NCBI RefSeq assembly: GCF_963678635.1
Contig: NC_087065.1
Coordinates: forward strand, 29,259,252 to 29,323,251
DNA: 64,000 nt
Origin: Symsagittifera roscoffensis
Taxonomy: Eukaryota; Xenacoelomorpha; Acoela; Convolutidae
Direction of reading: 5' to 3'
Below, in pieces: positions 1-9,500 of this stretch. The notes below the pieces were generated by a model that saw only the letters and a program-made list of their open reading frames with translations, was not told the origin of the DNA and ran no database searches. The stretch's first letter is position 1. Every line of letters begins with the position of its first letter. A program made the translations under genes and the position numbers.

Positions 1-2
1 GA

Positions 3-152
3 CAAAAGCAGAAAAGATCAACAGTCACGGATTACAATGCAGTAGATGAGAACGAAGAAGTCCACCGAGTGATGATGGAAGTGGAACCACAACTGGAAGC
101 TTCGGGAAAACGTAATTGGAGGAGCATCATGTCAACACATGATGAGTTTCCC
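3..152 (+). other. Open frame truncated by window edge, unknown
   Basis: An open frame of about 49 codons runs from the left edge to a TGA at about 150-152. It is rich in charged residues and I do not recognise it. It could be the tail of an exon whose gene begins outside the window, or a fragment of a decayed element. A run of short tacataa-type repeats follows at about 228-268. Confidence 0.25.
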
Positions 153-287
153 TGACATTGCTTACTTCAAACATGGTGGTACCCCGAGCGTAGTAATCTG
201 GTGTTGATCTCGGACTGTGGAGAGCGTACATAACGAAATACATAATAAATACATAATGAATACATAACGATAGTGATTGTGGGTGTT

Positions 288-491
288 ATGATGGCAATAC
301 GATGGCTAGAAGCTCATGTAAAGGAGAACAATAGACAGGAGACGCCGACGAGAGAACAATTACAGGAATTGGATTGTCTAACTGATCTCAATCCAATGAT
401 GCCATGGTTTAGAGCCAACATGAGTGCATGGTTGTACGAGTATGCTAAGAAACATATGTCGAAACTGGAGCTTTTAAGCGACCTTTTGTAA
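288..491 (+). CDS. Short unknown ORF, possibly a decayed element fragment
   Basis: About 67 codons from the first ATG at 288 to a TAA. The peptide has Trp and Met-rich helical stretches (residues such as PWFRANMSAWLYEYAKKHM near the C-terminus) and an acidic middle. No family is recognised. It is followed after 15 bp by another short ORF in a different frame, so the two may be pieces of one frameshifted coding region. It could equally be chance. Confidence 0.25.
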   Translation: MMAIRWLEAHVKENNRQETPTREQLQELDCLTDLNPMMPWFRANMSAWLYEYAKKHMSKLELLSDLL

Positions 492-505
492 TTCATCGGA
501 ATGCA

Positions 506-772
506 GTGACCACCGCCGTGAAGAGAACTTCTAGATCAGGTGAATGTGACAGAAGTGAAAGAGAAGAGATGTTGAAGGAAGACTTGGAGAGAAACGTGAC
601 GTTGTGCCTCCAAAACAGCTTCTGCCGAAACAGGGAGTCTAACGTTGATCCTCTACCTTGTTGTAAGCAAAGAGTAGAAGAGCAGAAGTGTTGGAGGACT
701 GCTTCCAACAGTGTCAGAGTAGCTACCGACGTGTTGCCAGACACAGAGACTGAAAGTGCAGAGTCAATGTAG
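506..772 (+). CDS. Short unknown charged/Cys-containing ORF
   Basis: An 88-codon frame with many Arg, Glu and Ser residues and several Cys (for example near DPLPCCKQRVEEQKCW). No known domain was recognised. Its position just after the 288-491 ORF, on the same strand but in another frame, would fit a decayed retroelement reading frame. This is inference from layout only. Confidence 0.22.
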   Translation: MTTAVKRTSRSGECDRSEREEMLKEDLERNVTLCLQNSFCRNRESNVDPLPCCKQRVEEQKCWRTASNSVRVATDVLPDTETESAESM

Positions 773-779
773 CAGGAGG

Positions 780-1617
780 AGGAGATCAAACATTGACAAA
801 TGGCCGAAAAACAAGATGCAAAAAGAAAGAAAATTAGAAGAATTTAGAAGTTTTAGAACTTCTAAACGACGAACAAAGAAAGAAACAAAGAAGCGACGAA
901 AGAGAGGATGTTAAAACTCAGAATTAATTTGTATGTGACGAAAAACTCAAATGAGAAACAAAGCAACTAAGTTTGCAATTGAAACTGAAAAGAGAACATT
1001 TTTGAAGATTAAAGAGTTTGTTGCATTTATAAATTTGCAGTTTGAGTTTGGTTAGTGGCTCTAGAGTGATTTACTATTTATTTAGAAAGGCTTGAGTGGA
1101 GAATATATTAAAATTTTCCAGCCTGCATGATTGTTTTTAATCAATTAGGACAACTGATCGTTTTGTGGTGACATGAGAGGCTTGGGTACTCTCTTGAAGT
1201 GGGGAGATTATTTCATTGTTCCTTCTAACCACAGAGTTCCTTAGTTTTAATATTCAGGACCAGTAATAATTGAATTTCCGAAGGGAAGAAGCATAGTAGG
1301 GTAATTTAGTTTGTGGGTTGGCAGGACTGTCCTGCGTAACTGTTTAAACCTAGGAGAAAAAGTTTTAAATCGAGACATAGACATTGGAAGTCTGAAAAGA
1401 TGTTTTATCCTAATTCATATCCTTGGAAGTGCAGATTAGTGAAAGAATTTGGAAGGCTATAGTAGTGTAGTACGATGCCATTTATATTCTGCAGTGAGTC
1501 GATATGATGTGGATAAAAGTGATTTCGTGCATTTTTAAAATTCTGTTCGATGGCACTGTACCATTTTGATGAAGACTGCGAGACTCAATGAGGACATTGA
1601 CCGGACTGTCCGGGAGT
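780..1617. other. Non-coding or heavily decayed stretch
   Basis: No sustained open frame. About 790-960 is purine-rich with a short hairpin (ttagaagttttagaacttctaa near 845-866). Around 1170-1300 the + strand reads in pieces like a degraded coding region (short GDYFIVPSNHR-like and EFPKGRSIVG-like peptides), perhaps an old LTR-element fragment, but stops and frame changes prevent a firm call. Confidence 0.3.
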
Positions 1618-2075
1618 ATGTGACATTCGACCAGAATGGACGAAAATTCAGTTTCGAATTCGTGGCCGCTGACCTGGAGAATTAACAATTTTAGCAGATT
1701 AGCGACGTTATTTGTGCGCTCAGACGAATCGTGAAGGTCAGAATATTCTGAGAAATGATTGAAACGGCCATTTTGGCGAAAAACGAGAAAAAACAACAAC
1801 AATAGTTGTAGTGAAAACAACTAAAGAAAATAACGACAGATAGAATTGGAAATGGTCAGAAACTGCTCCGAGTTGTAACAATTGTGTCGCTACAATCGTT
1901 ACCGAGCAATTCACACGAACGGGGAAGGGTCGTGGTACGACGTGTCCAGCCTTCCTTAAAGAAATAAGGACGCTATTTCCCCGGATTCCAGACTCAAACT
2001 GTTTTATATAAACTTTTAGCTTCCTGATTATGTCCTGAATTGAATTTAGTTAACATCCAGATTCGTTTTCAGATA
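1618..2075 (+). repeat. Left arm of a large imperfect palindrome (fold-back repeat)
   Basis: Read in reverse complement, this segment matches 2533-2902 and then 6151-6290, in the same order and with many small differences. Shared anchors include the ccaaaatggccgtttc block, the ttgtagcgacac block and the gtccattctggtcgaatgtcac block. The two right-hand segments are separated by the LINE, so the palindrome was whole before the LINE inserted. A segment of about 330 bp at 2080-2405 has no partner and may be a later insertion. Confidence 0.75.
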
Positions 2076-2410
2076 ATGGGAAGCTAGGAGTTGAGGGAAA
2101 GGGTTGATCCATCTTCGATGGAGGTGATGATTTTTATCTACTGAGCAAAAACAATCGTAATATAAGCAAAAGTAGTAGCCCTGTTTTTAGGAGTGACCTC
2201 GTGGTCTGGGGATACTGAGACCCAGCCATGAGCTCACTATTCTTGCATATAATTAAGTTAATTCGAGTGTTTTGACCGAAGCCAGAAGCAGTAACGTTTT
2301 TGTCGACCCGATGTTAGAAAGACCATCAAAAAGAACTGGCTTTGGGAGAGACGGTGAAAAGCATGTAGAGCTGTGTTTAGACGCTAGCCAGTCGTTTTAG
2401 AACCTAGCTT

Positions 2411-2532
2411 CATTTTCCGTCGATATGTACTTCCGGGCGAATGTTTCATAGATCCATCTGAATTGGAAAAGAGTCCAATCATGCATCAGTTAATGTAACA
2501 TTCGCCCGGAAGATACATATCGACGGAAAATT
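2411..2532. repeat. Inner hairpin of the palindrome
   Basis: Inverted repeat with arms at 2411-2446 and 2498-2532 that share attttccgtcgatatgta and ttccgggcgaatgtt with a small indel. The loop is about 50 bp. It lies at the symmetry centre of the larger palindrome. Confidence 0.8.
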
Positions 2533-2902
2533 AAACAACAAAATGAATTCAGATGTTAATTAAATTCAACTCAGGACATGACAGGGAAGCCAAAAGTTTA
2601 TATAAGTTAATAAAAGTTCCAGTCCCGAGACCCCTCCGGATTCCTAAGTCAGGGGAAATAAGGCTCTTATCTTCCTACCGGAAGGCTGGTTTTCCACCCT
2701 TCACCGTTGTTAGCAACGGCATTGCAACTATTGTAGCGACACACGACACATAGTTGCAACTCGGAACGGTCTCTGCTACTTCTGCAATTCGTCGTTGTTT
2801 TTCAAGCTCAATTCTCGTTGTTCACGCTATCGCAACTAATGTTGTTGTGTTTTTTTTCGGTTTTCTGCCAAAATGGCCGTTTCTGACGTTTCTCAGAAAT
2901 AT
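2533..2902 (-). repeat. Right arm of the palindrome, inner part
   Basis: Inverted match to about 1740-2075, ending at tttctcagaaatat, where the LINE begins. The outer part of this arm resumes at 6151 with ccagaatat. The short word cagaa(a)tat on both sides of the LINE (2894-2902 and 6152-6159) is a candidate target-site duplication. Confidence 0.75.
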
Positions 2903-3028
2903 GAATTGGAACCTAGCAAACCCATTCCCTTACAAACTAAACATCGACTGTCCCTGGCGCCTTGGGTAACCCCCTCAACCTCTAATCTTATTAAAATCCG
3001 AGCTACATTAACTAATAATTATACTAAA

Positions 3029-3148
3029 CGTCGCGAACTTATTAACGAAAAAATTGACAAAAAAGACCTCAGGATCCGCGATGGGAAACTGTTAATACGA
3101 CAAGACAATAAATGGGTTGTCTATGAGGACCCAAAGGAGGCTAATGAT
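3029..3148 (+). pseudogene. C-terminal remnant of LINE ORF1
   Basis: About 40 codons (RRELINEKIDKKDLRIRDG and on to a TGA) lie immediately before the endonuclease frame. The position and the very basic/acidic coiled-coil-like composition fit the end of ORF1, an RNA-binding chaperone in this class of LINEs. The frame has been fused upstream to the copied 106-bp ORF2 segment and to palindrome sequence with an ATG at 2873, so the first 50 residues of the open frame are not native ORF1. Confidence 0.5.
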
Positions 3149-3159
3149 TGACTAAACCA

Positions 3160-3643
3160 CTACGCAACTGTTCTTTTATTCAATGTACGAAGCATCCTAG
3201 ATTACAACAGAAGAGCTGACCTCTCAAATAGTCTACAAGTTAATGATAACTATGATATAGTGTGCCTTACGGAAACCTGGCTCTCCGAAAATTTAGACAA
3301 TGCAGCGCTCTTTCTGCCGAAGTTTGATACACATAGAAGTGACCGTCCCAGTAAAAACGGTAATACTAAACATGGAGGAGTCCTCATTGGAGTGAAAAAG
3401 AATATACCCCACACGAGAATCATGTTCGACTCACCAGACTGTGTAATCACTATACTTCACTTCAAAATTCCCTTGTTACTCTGCTGCATATATAGCGCAC
3501 CGCCAAACAGTTCCTACTGCTGGTCAGCAAATAAACTAATAATACTACTAAACCATATCAGATATGTGCAACAAGAAAACTCAGTTCGAAATGTGATATT
3601 ATTAGGAGACATTAATTTTGCACAACTGACTGGTCTACACTGA
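3160..3643 (+). pseudogene. LINE ORF2 endonuclease domain (frameshifted)
   Basis: The frame has the signatures of the EEP (apurinic endonuclease-like) domain that nicks the target in LINE retrotransposition: an N-terminal NVRS motif, CLTETWL (catalytic Glu), the GGVLIGVK block and ILLGDINF (catalytic Asp-Asn pair). It stops at 3643. The natural continuation toward the reverse transcriptase lies in another frame from about 3620, so one indel separates this part from the polymerase ORF. Confidence 0.8.
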
Positions 3644-3666
3644 CATCCAGAGCTGAAAATGAACAG

Positions 3667-6045
3667 GTGGTATTGGACGCTCTCTGCAGCTTTAACTATG
3701 AACAAGCGATTAAAATCGACCATAAAAAATACTTACTGGACGTGATCTTATGCAATAATGGGGATATCCTTTCTGATGTTTGCATTGATAACTTTCTGAA
3801 AAGCCACTTCGCCAGCGATCACTTGCCTTACAAAGCAAGGATTCAATTTCAGTCTAACGAATCGTTCCGTCGCGACAGACCACATGAAATTGAACTCGAC
3901 TTTGCAAAGTTCGCTTATACCAAAGCCGACTGGAGAGCCATAAACGATCAAATAGCTGAGGAGCCTTTCATACCATACTGCTACAGCAATACCGATGTTA
4001 TGACTAGACTGTGGTACCAGTGGATTTATAGTATTCTAATAAAGCACATTCCCTTACAAACTAAACATCGACTGTCCCTGGCGCCTTGGGTAACCCCCTC
4101 AACCTCTAATCTTATTAAAATCCGAGCTACATTAACTAATAATTATACTAAAAAGCCGAGCGAAGCTAACCTCAGGAAATTGGAAAAATCGCAAACAAAC
4201 CTGGCCTATGCTCTTCTGATGGACCAGCAAAACCATGAGAGAGAACTTTTCAAAGAAGGGCGTTTTGATAAACTTCAAAAATATCTGCGTAACGTTCGGC
4301 GTTCTACTACTGTGCCTAGTGAAATGTATCTCGATGGTGAAAAAGCTCGCTCCGACCAAGATAAAGCTGAACTTTTCAACCGGTATTTCCATTCCGTCTA
4401 CAGCAACATTCCATATGATTCAAACCTAGACAGTGATAAAACGACCCTCCTAAATCATTTTCATTTTAATATCATCGAAATAGAAGACATTTTAAAAAAT
4501 CTTAACATAAACAAGTCAAAAGGACCTGATAGAATGGGAAACCTGCTCTTTAAACAGCTCTGGAGCTCTATCTCAAAATCATTAATGTTACTTTTCAATA
4601 CGATTGCGAACAAGCAGCAATTCCCATCTACTTGGAAAGTAAGTGAAATAGTGCCTATCCACAAGGAAAATAACAAACAGGTAGTCTCCAATTACAGGCC
4701 AATCAGTCTTCTGAATGCTACATCGAAGGTATTAGAAAAACTGATGTTTGATAAAATGTACTCGAAGGTGCAAAAACTGCTGCATAACTCACAACACGGT
4801 TTCAGAACGAAACGCTCAACCATTACTAACATCATACTCTATCTCCACGAAATCTATCTAATGTATGACAACAAGAATGTAAATAACCTTTCATCCCTGT
4901 ATCTCGATTTTGAAAAGGCGTTTGATAAAGTCAACCACCTGAAACTAATTGAAAAGCTTTCTCATACTGGCTTCAGTGGCGCGTGCCTTGGTCTACTGAA
5001 AAACTATCTCAGTGATAGATACCAGCAGGTGCGAATCGGGCATTGCATCTCAAAATTACTGCCAATAACAAGTGGGGTTCCGCAGGGATCAATACTTGGC
5101 CCACTCATGTTTATTTTGTACATCAATGACCTGCCAACGGTGGCCATGTCCAACTGCTTCGGCTATGCTGACGACTATAAAATTGTCTCAGACAACGCAA
5201 TAACCCTGAATATCGACTCGAATAAAATTTGGAACTGGTGCTCCAAGAATTTTATGAGTTTGAACCTAAGTAAATGCAAAACCCTTCAGTTTAAAGGCAG
5301 TATGTCTGTTTGCATGAAAAAACAGAATATACCAGGAACGAATCTTATGAAAGATCTCGGACTTATAGTCACAAACAACCTATCTTGGACGGAACACGCT
5401 AAAACTAGATCCGCTAAATCGCTAAAAGCTTTCTTCTCTTTAAAAAGAAACCTAGCCAATAGCTCGACCATAAGCACTAAGAAGAATGCATACAGAGGAT
5501 ATGTAGTGCCAATAATCAGCTATGCATCGTCTCTTTGGAAACCATCTAAGTCTGAACTGGCGCTCATTGAGAAGGTTCAACATCGAGCAAGTATCTGGAT
5601 TTTAGGCACAAGCAACCTTTCATATAAATCGCGTCTTCAAAGACTTCACTTACTACCACTGTCCTTATATCATGAAATGCATGTAGTTTTACTTTTTGCT
5701 AGGATTATCAACTCGAAAACTGACATTGATTGGGAGAAGTATGTACAGATTATTGATACAGGCATAACAAGATCACACGCAATACCCTTTTATACCAGCA
5801 AATGCTTCCGACTGAAAAAATGCGAATCTGATTTTTGGCAACGAGCATGTTCACTTTCAAATATATTTAATAGACATCTCAACCAAGATGTCATCAAATC
5901 AACGCAATGCAAAGAGTTGTCAACTATCTACTGGCGCTACTTCACTGCGAAATTCAACGAAAACCTCCCCTGCACCTGGAGATTATGCTGCGACTGCACA
6001 AACTGCATCAATACTGCAAAACTGACTTTCTATGAGACTCAATAA
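3667..6045 (+). CDS. LINE ORF2 reverse transcriptase portion
   Basis: A 792-codon open frame entered after the frameshift; the nominal start is GTG, so it is not a true start. It begins with the end of the endonuclease domain (SDHLPY with the catalytic His). Reverse transcriptase blocks follow: KSKGPDRMGNLLFKQL, NYRPISLLNATSKVLEKL, LYLDFEKAFDKVNH (first catalytic Asp), SGVPQGSILGPLMFILYIND and FGYADDYKI with the YADD pair near residue 500. The tail has a Cys-rich end (CCDCTNC). The polymerase core itself shows no internal stop. Confidence 0.88.
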   Translation: MVLDALCSFNYEQAIKIDHKKYLLDVILCNNGDILSDVCIDNFLKSHFASDHLPYKARIQFQSNESFRRDRPHEIELDFAKFAYTKADWRAINDQIAEEPFIPYCYSNTDVMTRLWYQWIYSILIKHIPLQTKHRLSLAPWVTPSTSNLIKIRATLTNNYTKKPSEANLRKLEKSQTNLAYALLMDQQNHERELFKEGRFDKLQKYLRNVRRSTTVPSEMYLDGEKARSDQDKAELFNRYFHSVYSNIPYDSNLDSDKTTLLNHFHFNIIEIEDILKNLNINKSKGPDRMGNLLFKQLWSSISKSLMLLFNTIANKQQFPSTWKVSEIVPIHKENNKQVVSNYRPISLLNATSKVLEKLMFDKMYSKVQKLLHNSQHGFRTKRSTITNIILYLHEIYLMYDNKNVNNLSSLYLDFEKAFDKVNHLKLIEKLSHTGFSGACLGLLKNYLSDRYQQVRIGHCISKLLPITSGVPQGSILGPLMFILYINDLPTVAMSNCFGYADDYKIVSDNAITLNIDSNKIWNWCSKNFMSLNLSKCKTLQFKGSMSVCMKKQNIPGTNLMKDLGLIVTNNLSWTEHAKTRSAKSLKAFFSLKRNLANSSTISTKKNAYRGYVVPIISYASSLWKPSKSELALIEKVQHRASIWILGTSNLSYKSRLQRLHLLPLSLYHEMHVVLLFARIINSKTDIDWEKYVQIIDTGITRSHAIPFYTSKCFRLKKCESDFWQRACSLSNIFNRHLNQDVIKSTQCKELSTIYWRYFTAKFNENLPCTWRLCCDCTNCINTAKLTFYETQ

Positions 6046-6150
6046 ACTGAAAGTGACAGGGAAGCAATTCCCCTGGAACTTATCCTAAATCCTTCATTAA
6101 TATTATTATTATTATGACGTCATACTTCGAATTTTTAAAATTTCAAAATA

Positions 6151-6290
6151 CCAGAATATCTTGACCTCCACCGTTTGACTAATTGTCCCAATAACGTCGT
6201 TAATTGCTTAAAACCGTCAATTCGGAAGGTTCGCTGTTAAAAACTCGAATATGCTGAATCTGCATTTTGGTCCATTCTGGTCGAATGTCA
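6151..6290 (-). repeat. Right arm of the palindrome, outer part
   Basis: Inverted match to about 1615-1755, including gtccattctggtcgaatgtcac against gtgacattcgaccagaatgga. It continues the arm that was broken by the LINE insertion. Confidence 0.75.
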
Positions 6291-6505
6291 CAATTATGTT
6301 GGGCTGCTAAAAGACTGATTATTCTCTTTTTATGCTAGTAGATTGTTCTGCTAAACGATCGGTCTCCCCTTAAATAACATGAATTGAGAAATAGCACCAT
6401 ATAAAGAAATCGAACGACATGAGGAAGACTTTTCCTGAACGAAAGAAACAGTTTATTTTATTATTTTATATATATTTTTTGACATTCTGACTTTTAAGAA
6501 CTGAA
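6291..6505 (+). promoter_or_regulatory. Upstream region of the ZRANB2-like gene
   Basis: AT-rich, no ORF. A TATA-like run (ttttatatatattttt) lies at about 6463-6478, roughly 30-40 bp before the coding start. A possible splice acceptor (cttttaag) ends just before the ATG at 6506. So the start could follow a core promoter or a (trans-)spliced leader; the sequence does not decide between them. Confidence 0.3.
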
Positions 6506-9500
6506 ATGCCGCAGCCGAGTTCTAGAGATGGCGACTGGACTTGCTACGAAGATGAGTTAGCTTCTGAAATTAACATTGTTATAATGCCATAGCTGGTCAG
6601 CCTTTATTCATGTCGGTTTGTTTAGTTGCAATGCTTCGAATTTTGCTAGAAGAACAGAATGTTTCAAATGCGGAAAAGGTGAGTTTTCAGCGCCAGATTC
6701 TCACTTAGGACTTAATTGAAATAATTAGGTGCTTCAGGGGTTTGATCGCTTTCGAGTCTTTTGAACGTCTTTTGATTTGAACGTCAATTTTTCTAAAAAC
6801 GCTTAAAATTATTTTTGATTTTAATTCAGCGAGAGATTTCAAGGCATGGAAGAAAGAGAAAGCTAAAGAAATTGGCGGAAGCGAAGCTAAGAAAAGCGGA
6901 GGGCTGTTTTCAGCCGATGACTGGAGATGTAACAAGTCAGAGTGGTTCAGTTAAATCCTTCTATCGACCCCCTAGATTCATGTGATCACAGAAGGATATT
7001 AAAATAATAATAATTTTTAACTTACTTGCTTCTAGATGCGGAAATATAAACTGGGCTAGAAGAAATACCTGTAATGTTTGCAATGCCCCGAAAGTTGAAG
7101 AAGACGAGCGAACAGGTTAAAAATACTTTAAATATTTAAGTATAGGCCTGATTCATATCCATATTTTCCTAATTGAATTACTAAGCTGCACAAAAATTAC
7201 CTAGCAAAGTTTGTTTAATTTTTGGTTTTGACCGTTTTTGATGTAGAATTTCTTTGGAAACAAGACGAATGAGAAAAAAAAAATCGAATTAGGACAGCTT
7301 CGCTAAATTGGTTTTTGAAGTGGTCCTATTGTTAATAAGTCTGAATTAACGAAGTGAAGAAACTTATTCAGAGCTTGTTGTTCCAACCATTTGAAATTGT
7401 ATTCGGGCGGGCGTGTTTTAGTTTTTTTGTTTTCGATGCAAAATCAGGTTTCACAAATAGTCATCGGAATGGGTCGAGTGATATATCATATTAAAGCCCT
7501 TTCTTTCTTTATTCGAACCACATAAAAAAAATTTCAGTGTCGAGAAAAAACAGATTGAAATTTTTGGTTTAATTTCAAGCTAATAAGGTAAGTTTAAGCT
7601 GGCGTACAAAATTTTTTTATGCTTAATTAAGCCGTGAAAACTTAGTTTTATACTCGAGTAAAGTTAGCTTTTGGATTCTTTTAGCGCCAATTTGGGAATC
7701 AGAAACTCTGCAAAAAATGAAAAAAATTCTGAATTTTCGTAAATTGTTTGTGTGATTCTACAAAAACTGTTTTCAAATTAGCCTATGCGAGAGGAACCTA
7801 TTTTTTGTTTTGATATCTTTTCTTTTTGAAATTTTTTTGAAAACGTTTAAATTCGAAGTTGTATTTTGCATTGCACAGCTGACTATGTTTTGTTGAGCGA
7901 CTTCAGAGAAGTAACTATACATGTAAAATCTCTAATATTTTTAGATGTGCATTCTTACATGTTATTGCTTTTATGAATGCACTTAGTTATACAGTGAACT
8001 TTTTGAATTCATTTCAAATTCATCTGCTCAAAGTTAGGTAAATTGCGCTCTCCAATTTTGAAAGTGGAAATGCCGCGGAAAGACGTGAACGACTATCGAA
8101 AGACGTGAACGGAAATGCCGCGGAAAGACGTGTTTCGAAAACGGTTTTTAATTTCTAAATTTCTCAGCGGAATAAAAACTTAACCTTCAGTTCAGTTTTC
8201 TCAATTTGAGTTAATTTTATTCATAAATTCGATCATTAGTTACACCTGAAGTGATATGTTTTACTTTGATATTCAAAAGTTGAAGTTTTTTTTTCAAAAT
8301 AAGTCAGTTTTGTTTTCTGTTTCCTTGCGTTCATTGACTCTTTTCCTACTGTCTCTTGGCGATCTTCTTTGGGAGCGGGGAAAGCGTAGTTTCATTTTTT
8401 TCAAAATTTTTTTTTCGAATTGCTAGTTTGCCATGCTATGTTTGTGAGGTATGGCAAGTGGTGCAGAGCCTTGCCTCTGTGTCGATTATTTTGGGCCGGC
8501 AATTTTCTTGATTTTTGTCCATTTTTGGGACCATTTATTGCATTGCTTATGTGACCTTCATCGCCTCTCATAAATTTTGAGAAATTTGTTTAGGACATGC
8601 AGTTTTTTCTGTTTCTTGAGTTCTTTAACACGTTTCCATAATTTTCTGTCTGGGTACAGTACACATGGTGATTTTACGTTAAGAAAAAATTTAGTTGTGC
8701 TACGATGGAAAAAATTACAATCAGTCGTTTTCAGGATTCGGAGGCGGATTCAATGATCGACAAGACGTGGAATATATTGATCGAGATTCATCTGGAGATG
8801 AAATTGACGATGTTAGCTTGCTATTTTTTTTTGAAAACCTGAAGAAAAAGGTCTGTCATTCAGTCAGGGTGACCACTTGGTCACTATTTTAGTGACTTAG
8901 TGACCAGTCACTATTGGTCACTAATTGGTCGCTTTTTTTTCAATGGTCACTAAAAGTCACTATTTACAACGGTTTTTGGTGACGGACCCTAAAATTTGTT
9001 TTATTTAGTCCTCCTTTGTTTTATTTTGAGATATCCATTTCCCATTTGTGGTTGCAGACCCTAAAAATTTTCTAAAGGCGATTTTGGTGCCAATATATAC
9101 TAATATCGAGGGGGGAGCGCGCGCCGAAAAAATGCAATTTTTTTCAAAATTTTTCAAAAAGTGCCTAAAAACGACTTTTTCAGCCCGTTTATTCAAAATT
9201 ATGCCTGCGGAATTTTTAGTGCTTTAGCTTTGGCAGAGCTTGAAAAATTAATTTGGTCGACCTAAAAAAACAAAGGTCGACAAAAAATTCGAAAATTGTC
9301 ATAGTCACTATTTTTCTCTCAAAAAAGTGATCACCCTGCATTCAGTGCTTGGTTCAAAATCAAGCAACTAAAGCGTTATTTCAGACCATTGAATCTTTTC
9401 GATGATTGCTATCAGATGTACTGATGGCTGTGTGTTGTATGAATTTTAGTTTGGAAGAAAAAAGAAGAAATTCAGATCGGTGAACGAGCAATCGGAAGAC

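Larger units (their letters stand above)
2903..6115 (+). mobile_element. 5'-truncated CR1/Jockey-like LINE retrotransposon
   Basis: Non-LTR retrotransposon inserted in the right arm of the palindrome. It holds the end of an ORF1-like frame, an apurinic endonuclease fragment, a full reverse transcriptase and a Cys-rich tail, then a short 3' UTR ending in an (att)n repeat at about 6100-6114. Such microsatellite tails are typical of CR1/L2/Jockey-type LINEs. It is frameshifted in ORF2 near 3620 and therefore probably dead. The 106-bp segment 2923-3028 is an exact copy of 4047-4152, pointing to a rearranged 5' end. Confidence 0.85.
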
